From: Stenotrophomonas sp. ZAC14D1_NAIMI4_1
Lineage (GTDB): Bacteria; Pseudomonadota; Gammaproteobacteria; Xanthomonadales; Xanthomonadaceae
Reading direction: 5' to 3'
NCBI RefSeq assembly: GCF_003086775.1
Contig: NZ_CP026001.1
Coordinates: 3,064,407 to 3,128,406 of the forward strand
DNA length: 64,000 nt
In this document: positions 9,424 through 17,960 of the stretch, piece after piece
Position numbering within the stretch: the first letter of the stretch is position 1
Layout: each line of letters begins with the position of its first letter
Position numbers and translations under genes: made by a program
The notes under the pieces: generated by a model
The model's input: the letters and a program-made list of their open reading frames with translations, nothing else
Databases searched by the model: none
What the model was told of the DNA's origin: nothing

Positions 9424-9876
9424 GTGACCGACTCCCCGTTCCCGCTTGAACCCACCGCCGCCGAGGCCCAGGCCGCCATCGCCGAGGAATTTGCCTTCTT
9501 CGGCGACTGGTCCGAGCGCTACCAGTACCTGATCGACCTGGGCCGCAAGCTGCCGGCCTTCGCCGACGCCTGGAAAACCGAAGAGCACCGTCTGCTGGGC
9601 TGCCAGTCGATGGTCTGGATCGTGCCCGAAGGCAACGCGCAGTCGCTGCGCTTCCACGCCATCAGTGATTCGGCCATTGTCTCCGGCCTGATCTTCCTGG
9701 CCCTGCGCGTGTATTCCGGGCGTTCGGCGCAGGAGATCCTCGATACCGAACCGAGCTACATCCAGGACATCGGCCTGGCCCGCCACCTCTCGCCCACCCG
9801 CAGCAACGGCGTGGCAGCGATGCTGGCCTTCATCCGCGAGACCGCGCAGGCCCAGCTGCAGCGCGAACAGCCGTGA
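9424..9876 (+). CDS. sufE: SufE-family cysteine desulfuration protein
   Basis: A 150-aa SufE-like sulfur acceptor that stimulates cysteine desulfurases in Fe-S cluster assembly. The acceptor cysteine is Cys60 in HRLLGCQSMVW. The start is GTG 9424 (VTDSPFPLEP); no ATG lies in a plausible place. The stop overlaps the next gene's GTG start in a GTGA arrangement. No sufBCD is nearby, so its desulfurase partner is elsewhere. Confidence 0.92.
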   Translation: MTDSPFPLEPTAAEAQAAIAEEFAFFGDWSERYQYLIDLGRKLPAFADAWKTEEHRLLGCQSMVWIVPEGNAQSLRFHAISDSAIVSGLIFLALRVYSGRSAQEILDTEPSYIQDIGLARHLSPTRSNGVAAMLAFIRETAQAQLQREQP

Positions 9877-11117
9877 CCGCCGCCACCGGGGACGAAGGCG
9901 CGCTGGCCCTGCTGGGCCGGCCGGGCTTTGCCAAGCTGCTGGCGTACCGCATCTTCGCGATGCTGTCCTACCAGGTGGTGGCCGTCACCGTCGGCTGGCA
10001 CATCTACGAAGTCACCCGCAATCCGTTCTCGCTGGGCCTGGTCGGCCTGGCCGAGGTGCTGCCGTTCTTCTGCGTGGCGCCGTTTGCCGGCTACCTGGTG
10101 GACCACCTGCCGCGCCGCCGGCTGGGCATGGTCGCCTGCGCCGGCCTGGTCGCCACCGCCGTGGTGCTGACCGGCGTGGCCACCGGCTGGCTGCCGTTCC
10201 AGGGCGTGTGGCCGATCTACGCCGCCATCGCGCTGACCGGCATGGTGCGCGCGTTCCTGTCGCCCATCTACAACGCGCTGTTCGCCCGCGTGCTCGAGCG
10301 CAGCCAGTTCGCCCGCGGCGCCGGCCTGGGCAGCGTGGTGTTCCAGTCGGGCATGGTGGTGGGCCCGGCGCTGGGCGGCATCCTGGTCGGCTGGGGCGGC
10401 AAGGGCCTGTCCTATGGCGTGGCCACCGCCTTCGCCGTGGTGGCGATGGGCTGCCTGGCCACGCTGAAGGTGAGCGAGCCGGTACACGACGGCCCGGCCG
10501 CGCCGATCTTCAAGAGCATCGCCGAGGGTGCCCGCTTCGTGGTCGGCAACCGCATCATGGTCGGTGCGATGGCACTGGACATGTTCTCGGTGCTGCTGGG
10601 CGGCGTGGTGGCGATGCTGCCGGCCTTCCTGCAGGAAATCCTGCACTACGGCCCCGAGGGCCTGGGCATCCTGCGCGCGGCGCCGGCGCTGGGTTCGATC
10701 GCGGTGGGCCTGTGGCTGGCCCGCCACCCGCTGCAGAAGAATGCCGGCCGCGTGCTGCTGTTCGCTGTGGCCGGTTTCGGCCTGTGCGTGGTCAGCTTCG
10801 GCCTGTCCCAGCACTTCTGGCTGTCGGCGCTGATCCTGCTGTTCTACGGCGCCTTCGACGGCGTCTCGGTGGTGGTGCGCTCGACCATCCTGCAGCTGGC
10901 CACGCCGGAGGAAATGCGCGGACGGGTGTCGTCCATCAACGGCATCTTCATCAGCTCGTCCAACGAGCTGGGCGCGTTCTACGCCGGCACGATGGCGAAA
11001 CTGCTGGGCCTGGTGCCGGCGGTGGTGCTGGGCGGGTTTGCCGTGTTGAGCGTGGCCGGCATCACGGCGTGGAAGAACCCGACGCTGCGGAAGTTGAACC
11101 TGCGCGACCTGCAATGA
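9873..11117 (+). CDS. MFS transporter, EntS/MFS_3 type
   Basis: A 414-aa polytopic inner-membrane protein of the major facilitator superfamily with about 12 hydrophobic segments. The cytoplasmic loop motif DHLPRRRLGMVAC lies between helices 2 and 3. The overall pattern is that of the MFS_3 group, which includes the enterobactin exporter EntS. Substrate unknown. It starts at GTG 9873, overlapping the sufE stop by 4 bp. Confidence 0.88.
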   Translation: MTAATGDEGALALLGRPGFAKLLAYRIFAMLSYQVVAVTVGWHIYEVTRNPFSLGLVGLAEVLPFFCVAPFAGYLVDHLPRRRLGMVACAGLVATAVVLTGVATGWLPFQGVWPIYAAIALTGMVRAFLSPIYNALFARVLERSQFARGAGLGSVVFQSGMVVGPALGGILVGWGGKGLSYGVATAFAVVAMGCLATLKVSEPVHDGPAAPIFKSIAEGARFVVGNRIMVGAMALDMFSVLLGGVVAMLPAFLQEILHYGPEGLGILRAAPALGSIAVGLWLARHPLQKNAGRVLLFAVAGFGLCVVSFGLSQHFWLSALILLFYGAFDGVSVVVRSTILQLATPEEMRGRVSSINGIFISSSNELGAFYAGTMAKLLGLVPAVVLGGFAVLSVAGITAWKNPTLRKLNLRDLQ

Positions 11118-11121
11118 ACCT

Positions 11122-11145
11122 GTAGAGCCGAGCCGATGCTCGGCT
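11122..11145 (+). repeat. SMAG palindrome after the MFS gene
   Basis: GTAGAGCCGAGC...GCTCGGCT palindrome directly after the transporter stop codon. A truncated GTAGAGCC repeats at 11154-11161. Confidence 0.75.
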
Positions 11146-11175
11146 GGCTTCTTTGTAGAGCCAGGAATACCCAAC

Positions 11176-11202
11176 AAAAAACCCGGCCGAGGCCGGGTTT
11201 TT
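11176..11202. terminator. Bidirectional intrinsic terminator between MFS gene and dksA-like gene
   Basis: A perfect stem AAAAACCCGGCC / GGCCGGGTTTTT with a 2-nt loop, positioned between two convergent genes, so it can serve both strands. Confidence 0.9.
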
Positions 11203-11227
11203 CGCATGACCAGACAACGAACTGGAA

Positions 11228-12469
11228 TCAGTCGCCCTGCTGCTTCTGCAGGTGCTCCCAACGCTCCTGGGCGTCGATGGTGCGCTCGGCGGTCAGGCGC
11301 GCTTCGAGGCGCTCCAGGCCGATTTCCTCACCGGTGTCCACGCAGTAACCGTAGTCGCCGGCTTCCAGGCGCTTCAGGGTGCTGTCGATCTTGCCGATCA
11401 GCTTGCGGTAGCGGTCACGGGTACGCAGTTCCAGCGAGTTCTCGGTCTCGCGGGTCGCACGCTCGGCTTCATCGCCGATGTCACGCACTTCCTCGCGCAG
11501 GTTCTCGATGGTCTGCTTGGATTCTTCCACCAGATCAGCGCGCCAGTTCTGCAGGCGCTGGCGGAAGTATTCCTGCTGCAGCGGGCTCATGTACTCCTCG
11601 TCCGAGCCAGGCTTGTAGCCGGTCGGCAGGATCGGGCGGCCGGTGGCCTCGTCGGTCTTGTATTCGACGACCTTGTACTTGCTGCGCGGGGCCGGCGCCG
11701 CCGAACGGGCGGTCACAGCCACGGCAACCTTGCCCACTGGGCGCGACACGGTCTTCGGAGCGGGATCTGGTTTCACGGCAGTTTTCACAGCGGTCTTGGC
11801 AGGCGATTTCGAAACGGGCACGGGATTCTTGGATTGCGGGGCCGTCGATGCTGCAGGGGTGGCGGCCGGGGCCGGCTTGGGGGCCGGTCTGGCTGCTGCC
11901 ACTGCCGCGGTCTTGGCCGGGACAGACTTGGCCGGAGCTGCCTTGGCGGCGGGCTTCGGTGCGGTTTTCACTACCGGGGCCGGGGCCGGCTTGGCAGCCG
12001 GCTTGGCGACATTCTTGGTTACCTTCTTTACAGCGGCAGGCGTGGCGGCGGGTTTAGCCGTTGCACCCTTCTTCACCGCCGGCTTGGCTGCCGGCTTGGC
12101 CGCGGCTTTCTTTGCCACCGGCTTCGGTGCGGGCTTGGCGACGGCCTTCTTCGGTGCCGGCTTGGCCACGGCCTTCTTGACCGGTGCAGCCTTGCTGGCA
12201 GCCTTCTTCGCCACCGGCGCCTTCTTGCTGGCCGCCGCTGGCTTGGACTTGACCGGCGCTGCGGCCTTCTTCGCCGCAGGCTTGCTGGCCTTGGCCGGTG
12301 TTTTCGTTGCGGTGGCCTTCCTGGCCGCCGATTGTGAGGATGCTGCCTTGGGGACCGCCTTGCTGGCCGGCTTCTTGGCAACAGGCTTGGCCGCCAACTT
12401 CTTCACAACAGGCTTGGCGGTTTTCTTGGCGGCCTCGACGGCCTTCTTTGCAGTTTTTTTAGCAGCCAC
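11228..12469 (-). CDS. dksA: DksA/TraR-family RNA polymerase-binding protein with histone H1-like N-terminal arm
   Basis: A 413-aa protein in two parts. Residues 1 to ~260 are a low-complexity Lys/Ala/Pro tail of the AAKKTAKKAV / PAAKPAVKK type, like histone H1 and AlgP-like proteins. Residues ~275-413 are a DksA domain: coiled-coil (EEYMSPLQQEYFRQRLQNW onward) and a C-terminal module. Three of the four DksA zinc cysteines are missing: the site reads C376VDT, 17 residues, T397IDA. This CxxT-x17-TxxA pattern is that of the zinc-independent DksA2 of Pseudomonas. It probably binds the polymerase secondary channel, while the tail may bind DNA. Confidence 0.92.
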   Translation of the reverse strand: MAAKKTAKKAVEAAKKTAKPVVKKLAAKPVAKKPASKAVPKAASSQSAARKATATKTPAKASKPAAKKAAAPVKSKPAAASKKAPVAKKAASKAAPVKKAVAKPAPKKAVAKPAPKPVAKKAAAKPAAKPAVKKGATAKPAATPAAVKKVTKNVAKPAAKPAPAPVVKTAPKPAAKAAPAKSVPAKTAAVAAARPAPKPAPAATPAASTAPQSKNPVPVSKSPAKTAVKTAVKPDPAPKTVSRPVGKVAVAVTARSAAPAPRSKYKVVEYKTDEATGRPILPTGYKPGSDEEYMSPLQQEYFRQRLQNWRADLVEESKQTIENLREEVRDIGDEAERATRETENSLELRTRDRYRKLIGKIDSTLKRLEAGDYGYCVDTGEEIGLERLEARLTAERTIDAQERWEHLQKQQGD

Positions 12470-12740
12470 GAAACGCTCTTCCTTGGATTCCCCGGGGCCC
12501 GGGAAAGCGGGCCTTTATAGCCTACCCGACCCGCAGCAGCAACCTTGGGGGCCTACTCCATTCAGTCCTGGAGCCAGCGGCCCAAAGCGACGGTCCGGCG
12601 AACCTGGACCGCCTTGCGCGGTACGGAACCTGGCCGGCACCTCACGGTGCCGGTACCGGTCGCAGGCCATGGGCGACATGCGACCAACGGCCCATCCTGC
12701 ACAAATGCGGGCTTCATGCCAACTGGCATAAGATGACTGG

Positions 12741-12995
12741 GTGATCTCGCGCCTGCTCATTGCCCTGCTGCGCTTCTACAAGCGCTTCATCAGCCCCCTG
12801 CTGGGGCCGCGCTGCCGTTTTGTGCCCAGCTGTTCTGAATACGCCATGGACGCCATCTCGATGCACGGTCCGCTGCGTGGCAGCTGGCTGGCCGCGCGCC
12901 GCCTCGGCCGCTGCCATCCGTTCCACCCCGGCGGCTTCGATCCGGTGCCCGAATCGCCCAACGCCCCCTCTTGCCGTTGCACAGGAAAACACTGA
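12741..12995 (+). CDS. yidD: Membrane protein insertion efficiency factor YidD
   Basis: An 84-aa UPF0161/YidD protein with the family core [28 protein letters not shown] and [10 protein letters not shown]. It assists YidC-dependent membrane insertion. The start is GTG 12741. The usual partners rnpA and yidC are absent here; the gene is instead 1 bp away from a dihydroorotase gene. Confidence 0.92.
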   Translation: MISRLLIALLRFYKRFISPLLGPRCRFVPSCSEYAMDAISMHGPLRGSWLAARRLGRCHPFHPGGFDPVPESPNAPSCRCTGKH

Positions 12996-12996
12996 C

Positions 12997-14343
12997 ATGT
13001 CCTCCACCCTCATTACCAATGCCCGCATGGTCAACGAAGGCCGCACCTTCAACGGCGACCTGCGCATCGAGAACGGCCGCATCGCGCAGATCGGCAGTGG
13101 CCTGGCCCCGCGCGACGGCGAACAGGTGGTGGACGCAGCCGGGCGCTGGCTGCTGCCCGGCATGATCGATGACCAGGTGCACTTCCGCGAGCCGGGCCTG
13201 ACCCACAAGGGCGACATCGCCAGCGAATCGGCAGCCGCCGTGGCCGGTGGCCTGACCAGCTTCATGGACATGCCCAACACCAACCCGCCGACCCTGGATT
13301 CGACCATCCTGGAAGCCAAGTACGAGCTGGCACGCGGCCGCGCCTGGGCCAACTACGGCTTCTACCACGGCGCCAGCAATGACAACCTGGAAGCGATCCG
13401 CGCGCTCGACCCGAAGAAGGCACCGGGCGTGAAGGTGTTCATGGGCGCCTCCACCGGCAACATGCTGGTGGACAACCCGGAAACGCTGGATGCGATCTTC
13501 CGCGAATGCCCCACGCCGATCATCACGCACTGCGAAGACACGCCGATGATCGATGCCAACCTCAAGGCCTTCCAGGAGAAGTACGGCGACGCGCTGACCC
13601 CGGACATGCACCCGGACATCCGTTCGCGCGAGGCCTGCATCAAGTCGACCCGCCTGGCGATGTCGCTGGCGCGCAAGCACGGCACCCGCCTGCACGTGCT
13701 GCACATCTCCACCGCCGACGAGCTGGCGCTGTTCGAGAAGGGCCCGCTGATCCGCGCTGACGGCAGCCGCAAGCAGATCACCGCTGAAACCTGCGTGCAC
13801 TTCCTGCATTTCGCGCGCCCGGATTACGCGACCAAGGGCAACCTGATCAAGTGCAACCCGGCCATCAAGGAAGTGTCCGACCGCGAGGCAATCACCGCCG
13901 CGCTGGCCGATGACGTGCTGGACGTGCTGGCCACCGACCACGCCCCGCACACCTGGGAAGAGAAGCAGAAGCCCTATGCGCAGGCACCGTCGGGCCTGCC
14001 GCTGGTGCAGTACGCGCTGGTGGCCGCGCTGGAGCGCGTGCACGAAGGCAAGCTGACCCGCGAACAGGTGGTGCAGAAGTTCGCCCACGCCCCGGCGCAG
14101 CTGTTCGACGTGGAAGAACGCGGCTTCCTGCGCGAAGGCTACTTCGCCGACCTGGTGCTGGTGGAAGACGTGCCGTTCACCGTCAAGCGCGAGGACGTGC
14201 TGTCCAAGTGCGGCTGGTCGCCGTTCGAAGGCACCACCTTCCGTTCGCGCGTGGCCTCCACCTGGGTCAACGGCCAGCTGGTGTGGGACGGCAGCAAGCT
14301 GGTGGGCGAACCCGCCGGCCAGCGCATGACCTACGACCGCTGA
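12997..14343 (+). CDS. pyrC: Dihydroorotase
   Basis: Pyrimidine synthesis: cyclisation of carbamoyl aspartate to dihydroorotate. The 448-aa amidohydrolase starts MSSTLITNARMVNEGR. The first metal motif, normally DxHxH, reads DDQVHFREPG, with Gln60 in the place of the first His; this form also occurs in related dihydroorotases. Other active-site parts are present: GVKVFMGASTGNML, HCEDTPMI, LHVLHIST and ATDHAPHTWEEK. The stop overlaps the next start by one base (TGATG). Confidence 0.93.
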   Translation: MSSTLITNARMVNEGRTFNGDLRIENGRIAQIGSGLAPRDGEQVVDAAGRWLLPGMIDDQVHFREPGLTHKGDIASESAAAVAGGLTSFMDMPNTNPPTLDSTILEAKYELARGRAWANYGFYHGASNDNLEAIRALDPKKAPGVKVFMGASTGNMLVDNPETLDAIFRECPTPIITHCEDTPMIDANLKAFQEKYGDALTPDMHPDIRSREACIKSTRLAMSLARKHGTRLHVLHISTADELALFEKGPLIRADGSRKQITAETCVHFLHFARPDYATKGNLIKCNPAIKEVSDREAITAALADDVLDVLATDHAPHTWEEKQKPYAQAPSGLPLVQYALVAALERVHEGKLTREQVVQKFAHAPAQLFDVEERGFLREGYFADLVLVEDVPFTVKREDVLSKCGWSPFEGTTFRSRVASTWVNGQLVWDGSKLVGEPAGQRMTYDR

Positions 14344-15191
14344 TGCGTTCGGCACTGATGATCGGGGCGCTGCTGCTGGCCGCGCCCCTGCTCACCGCAC
14401 CCCAGGCACAGGCGCAGGATGGCATCGGCAGCCTGATCGACAGCCGCGTGGTGTTCCCGGCCAGCGCTTCGCAGGGCGCGCTGGTGATCGGCAAGGTGCC
14501 CGCCGGCAGCCGCGTGCAGTACGCCGGCCGGCAGTTGCGGGTGAGCAGCTACGGCAGCGTGGTGTTCGGCATCGGCCGCGATGAGAAGGGTCCGTTGCAG
14601 GTACAGGTGCAGCGCCCCGACGGTGGCAGCGAGACGGCCACCATCACCGTGACCGCGCGCGACTGGCCGACCGAGCGCGTCAACGGCGTACCGCCGAAGA
14701 CGGTCAATCCGCCACCGGCGATTGCCGAGCGGATCAAGCGCGAACAGGCGCAGGTGACCGCTGCGCGTGCCCGCGATGACGACCGCACCGATTTCACCCA
14801 GACCTTCATCTGGCCGGTGCAGGGCCGCATCAGCGGTCGCTTCGGCAATGCACGCGTGTACAACGGCCAGCCCGGCGCCGGTCATTCGGGCATGGACATC
14901 GCCGTGCCCACCGGCACCCCGGTGAAGGCACCGGCGGCCGGCGTGGTGACGTTCGCTGGCCCGGACCTGTACCTCACCGGCGGCACCCTGCTGATCGACC
15001 ATGGCTACGGCGTCAGCTCGAACTTCCTGCACCTGTCGCGCATCGACGTGAAGGTCGGCGACCGGGTGACCCAGGGCCAGGTGATCGCCGCTGTCGGCGC
15101 CACCGGCCGTGCCACCGGCCCGCACCTGCACTGGGGCATGAACTGGTTCGACACCCGCATCGATCCTTTGCTGGTGCTGGAACGCAAGTAA
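14343..15191 (+). CDS. M23 (LytM) family metallopeptidase, periplasmic
   Basis: A 282-aa exported zinc endopeptidase of the lysostaphin type, predicted to cut peptidoglycan cross-bridges. A signal peptide ends near AQAQ (25). The catalytic residues are all present: His181 and Asp185 in GHSGMDIA, then His261 and His263 in GPHLHWG. The N-terminal ~130 residues form a beta-rich domain. Translationally coupled to pyrC. The last ~65 codons recur as a degraded copy about 1.1 kb downstream (16097-16285). Confidence 0.93.
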   Translation: MRSALMIGALLLAAPLLTAPQAQAQDGIGSLIDSRVVFPASASQGALVIGKVPAGSRVQYAGRQLRVSSYGSVVFGIGRDEKGPLQVQVQRPDGGSETATITVTARDWPTERVNGVPPKTVNPPPAIAERIKREQAQVTAARARDDDRTDFTQTFIWPVQGRISGRFGNARVYNGQPGAGHSGMDIAVPTGTPVKAPAAGVVTFAGPDLYLTGGTLLIDHGYGVSSNFLHLSRIDVKVGDRVTQGQVIAAVGATGRATGPHLHWGMNWFDTRIDPLLVLERK

Positions 15192-15197
15192 CGCACG

Positions 15198-15233
15198 CGC
15201 ATCGTCGCCGGGCCACGCCCGGCAGCGATGCGG
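15198..15233. terminator. Hairpin after the M23 gene
   Basis: Nested inverted repeat GCATCG...GCCGGGC/GCCCGGC...CGATGC just after the stop codon. It is strong but lacks a T-run, so it may be a REP-like 3'-end stabiliser rather than a true terminator. Confidence 0.4.
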
Positions 15234-15431
15234 AATCGGCGTCAACTACATCCGCAGCCGCGTAGGAGCTGGGGCTGTTTCAAGCTGCTTGCGTGAGCCC
15301 TGTCGATGAACGGCCCCGCAGGACTGATCACGTCGACCTTTCCATTCGCTTCATGGAAAAATCAGGAATGGCGCTCCGGAGCTCGGATGGTCAAGCCCTT
15401 GCCGAGGATGATGAGCACGATGGAGCAGGAA

Positions 15432-16028
15432 ATGGAATATTCATCAAAACTCAAGAATACGTTTTCGCTGAGCGACATCAAACTTGACGGCTTCGGCGCT
15501 TCAGGCAAGTGGGCCGGATACTTTCAAAGAACGGGCGAACATTCCCACTCACTTGTAGACAAGGCCGTAGCGCTGCTGGATGGCTTCCTTGGCTCGAGAA
15601 GTGGAAATTTTCTTGTTGTGACAGCTCTCTCATACCGGGACGAGAGGGAGAAAGATGTAGATACGATCAAGCGCTATCAGCACATCTATGATGAAATGAA
15701 GTCAAGACGACTCCTTTTGCCGATGTCTGACGAGTATGAGAGCTACCTCTACGGCGAGTCCCCGTTACCCGCAGGCTCTCTGAGCTTCAGCTTTGAGTAC
15801 TCTGACTTCATAAAACTATCCAGACTTCTCATGTGTCATGCAGGCGTAGCGGGCCAGGTGTGCTTCTGCATCATCCCCGCACTCAACATGGCAATTTATC
15901 CTCATGACGACATCGGCTACGGGTGCGTGGCCCTCAACTCGGATGTCAAAGCGTGCAGGGAGTTTCTGGATCACTGTTCGGAATGCAGCAGCTTTGAAGT
16001 TGTTTTTGGCGAGAGTTGCCAGCCATGA
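15432..16028 (+). CDS. Unknown low-GC protein between M23 gene and its 3' copy
   Basis: About 198 aa from ATG 15432, which has GGAG at 6 bp; in-frame ATGs at 15306, 15408 and 15420 are alternatives. No family recognised. No signal peptide or membrane segment; Cys residues cluster at the C-terminus (MCHAGVAGQVCFC, CREFLDHCSECSSF). The GC content is near 50% (28 of 60 in 15601-15660), clearly below its neighbours, and codon use includes many A/T-ending codons. It is flanked by the intact M23 gene and a duplicated M23 3' fragment, which points to acquisition together with the duplication. A cytoplasmic partner or immunity-like role is possible but unsupported by homology. Confidence 0.7.
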   Translation: MEYSSKLKNTFSLSDIKLDGFGASGKWAGYFQRTGEHSHSLVDKAVALLDGFLGSRSGNFLVVTALSYRDEREKDVDTIKRYQHIYDEMKSRRLLLPMSDEYESYLYGESPLPAGSLSFSFEYSDFIKLSRLLMCHAGVAGQVCFCIIPALNMAIYPHDDIGYGCVALNSDVKACREFLDHCSECSSFEVVFGESCQP

Positions 16029-16096
16029 GTATTTCGATCTGCCGTTGGATAGGCCATGCTTACGAGGCATTTTCAGCACTGACCAGCTGTACTCCA

Positions 16097-16378
16097 ATGA
16101 TCGACCACGGCTACGTTGTCAGTTCGAGCTTTGTGCAACTGTCGCGCATCGACGTGAAGGTCGGCGACCGGGTGACCCAGGGCCAGATGATCGCCGCCGG
16201 TGGCGCCACCGGCCCGCACCTGCACTGGGGCATGAACTGGTTCGTCACCCGCATCGATCCGTTGCTGGCGCTGGAACGTAAACAACGGCCGTGCGGCCTG
16301 GTTGCCGGCCAGCGGCCGGCACTACCGGGCTGCTTCGCCGCATGGAAACAAGGAACATTGCATGCCCGCCCCAGGTGA
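16097..16378 (+). pseudogene. Orphan 3' fragment of the M23 peptidase gene
   Basis: 16099-16285 matches 14993-15191 of the M23 gene at DNA level: SRIDVKVGDRVTQGQ and GPHLHWGMNWF are conserved. Differences include a 12-bp deletion removing one TGRA repeat and loss of the stop codon (TAA became CAA), so the frame runs on to 16378. It contains the HxH half of the active site but not the HxxxD half, so it cannot be an active peptidase. ATG 16097 could start it, but I see no ribosome site. Confidence 0.8.
16304..16325 (-). repeat. SMAG-variant palindrome
   Basis: GCCGGCC/GGCCGGC palindrome ending CACTAC (GTAG on the minus strand), just upstream of the 503-aa gene. Confidence 0.55.
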
Positions 16379-17873
16379 TATTCACGTCGTCCACAACGAA
16401 CGCCTGCAGGCGTTCGTCGCCTACCAGCTGACGCACCAGGATCAGCGCGACGGCAGCCTCGCCGTGCTCACCCTGGACTGGACCGGCACCATCTTGCCCG
16501 ACCCGGCAACCATCGCCGGGATGCAGCCGGCGCGCTTCAACTACCTCCAGCAGGACAATGCCCTGCACCACCGCTGGGTGGGAAAACGACCGCCGCGCGA
16601 TTTCCTGCACGTGGGCTGGCGCGCGCCGCTGATCGAGGCCGCGCCGAAGATATACGGGAGCTGGCCCGACGGAGCGGAAGTTGCACACCAACGCCGCTGG
16701 GATGCATTGGATGCAGCTGCCGTAGAGGCCTTCAAGCACGCCACCGCAGCACAGGAAGATCGAAGCGTGCTGCTGGAACGCGGCGAACACCCGATTCGCC
16801 GCTGCGCCACCTGCCTGGATGCCGCAGCCATGAACCTGGCCCCTTCGCTGGCACTGTTTGATGCCCTGCCCCTGCTCACCCAGCTGGATATCAGCAAACC
16901 GGTGCCCGGACTGTTGCCGTGGCTGCGCACGCGACCGCTGATCCACTCACTGGACATCTGCCACCTTCAGGACACCACTCTGGACCTGCGCGGCACCGGC
17001 CTGATCCAGGCCAGCATCGATGCCAGCGGCCTGCGCCACCTGCATCTCAACGACGGCCTGTCCCGCCTGACCCTGCACGGTACGCTCGAGCCCGACCTGC
17101 TCATCACCGCCGAGGATGACGGCCGCTGGCTGACGCTCATCAGTACCGATGCCACGCTGGCCTGGGCTGGACTGCCGTCACTGGGCGAGCTGCAGCTGCG
17201 CGACGTGCGCGAACTCGATGGCGGACGCATCGCCGAACGCTTCCCGCAGCTGCGTGCGCTGCATGTCACCGGCGCACCCGCCGTGCTGCACGGCCTGCAG
17301 CGGCTGGGTGAACTGCAGCAACTTCATACGCTCAGTGCCAGCGACGTGTTCCCGCCGGAGGATGCGGTGTTTCCTGCGCCCGGCTGCTGGCCGCGGCTGT
17401 GCCGGCTGTGGCTGGGCAGCGTGCCGGCTGCACTGGGCGCGGCGATCAGGAAGGCCTACAAGCGCGAGGTTGCCAGTGGCCTGGACCTCGCTGTCACCCA
17501 GCTGCGCACGCCGGATTGGCTGGCTGCCAACCTCGACAATCCGTTCCGTGATTGGGACGGCAGCGCGCAGGTCAGCAGCGCGCAGGCGAAGGCGGCGGCC
17601 ACGCTGTACCGCAAGGCCTGCAGCGAGGCGCTGAAGCTCGCCTCGGCAGGCGGCGACGCAGCGGCAGTGACGGAGGCGCTGGCGCGGGTGGGACGCACCT
17701 ACACCGAAGGCTTCAACGCGCTGGATCGTCGCAGCGGCTTCATCGAAACCGAGGAACGCGAGCAGATCTACACCGCGTGGCTGGGCATCGTCGATGCGGT
17801 GGAAGCACGCAGCGGAATGGCGCTCGACCGCGAGGTGCTGCGCGCGGCGATGAACGAGGCCAGGACGTTCTGA
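16362..17873 (+). CDS. Unrecognised 503-aa protein with leucine-rich repeat-like centre
   Basis: Start chosen at ATG 16362 (MPAPGDIHVVHNERLQ). No signal peptide or membrane segment, so probably cytoplasmic. Residues ~180-370 have a repeating L-x-x-L pattern (LPLLTQLDIS, LIHSLDICHL, LPSLGELQLRDV, FPQLRALHVTGA) that suggests a solenoid of leucine-rich type. The C-terminal ~100 residues are alpha-helical with ALARVGRTYTEGFNALDRRSGFIET. A CATCLD motif lies near residue 150. I do not recognise a family. It stands alone between repeats. Confidence 0.75.
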   Translation: MPAPGDIHVVHNERLQAFVAYQLTHQDQRDGSLAVLTLDWTGTILPDPATIAGMQPARFNYLQQDNALHHRWVGKRPPRDFLHVGWRAPLIEAAPKIYGSWPDGAEVAHQRRWDALDAAAVEAFKHATAAQEDRSVLLERGEHPIRRCATCLDAAAMNLAPSLALFDALPLLTQLDISKPVPGLLPWLRTRPLIHSLDICHLQDTTLDLRGTGLIQASIDASGLRHLHLNDGLSRLTLHGTLEPDLLITAEDDGRWLTLISTDATLAWAGLPSLGELQLRDVRELDGGRIAERFPQLRALHVTGAPAVLHGLQRLGELQQLHTLSASDVFPPEDAVFPAPGCWPRLCRLWLGSVPAALGAAIRKAYKREVASGLDLAVTQLRTPDWLAANLDNPFRDWDGSAQVSSAQAKAAATLYRKACSEALKLASAGGDAAAVTEALARVGRTYTEGFNALDRRSGFIETEEREQIYTAWLGIVDAVEARSGMALDREVLRAAMNEARTF

Positions 17874-17880
17874 GGGCATC

Positions 17881-17942
17881 CGCCGGGCATGGCCCGGCGC
17901 TACCCGATTACCGCGCCCGGTAGCGCCGGGCCATGCCCGGCG
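17881..17942. repeat. Facing pair of SMAG palindromes
   Basis: CGCCGGGC...GCCCGGCGCTAC at 17881-17903 and its inverse GTAGCGCCGGGC...GCCCGGCG at 17920-17942, with GTAG ends facing each other. Located between convergent genes. Confidence 0.85.
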
Positions 17943-17960
17943 AGCGCAGCGGCAGCGGCA

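Noticed and set aside
7239..9479. 746-codon minus-strand frame joined to the envelope protein gene
   Set aside because: Only the last 187 codons from ATG 7802 are coding; the rest is antisense to cysS.
11643..12731. Plus-strand frame encoding long Ala/Gly/Phe-rich repeats opposite the DksA tail
   Set aside because: Mirror of the Lys/Ala/Pro codons on the other strand; it looks hydrophobic only because AAG and GCC complement to CTT and GGC.
16097..16378. Orphan M23 fragment as a functional peptidase
   Set aside because: Lacks the HxxxD half of the active site, the signal peptide and a proper stop.
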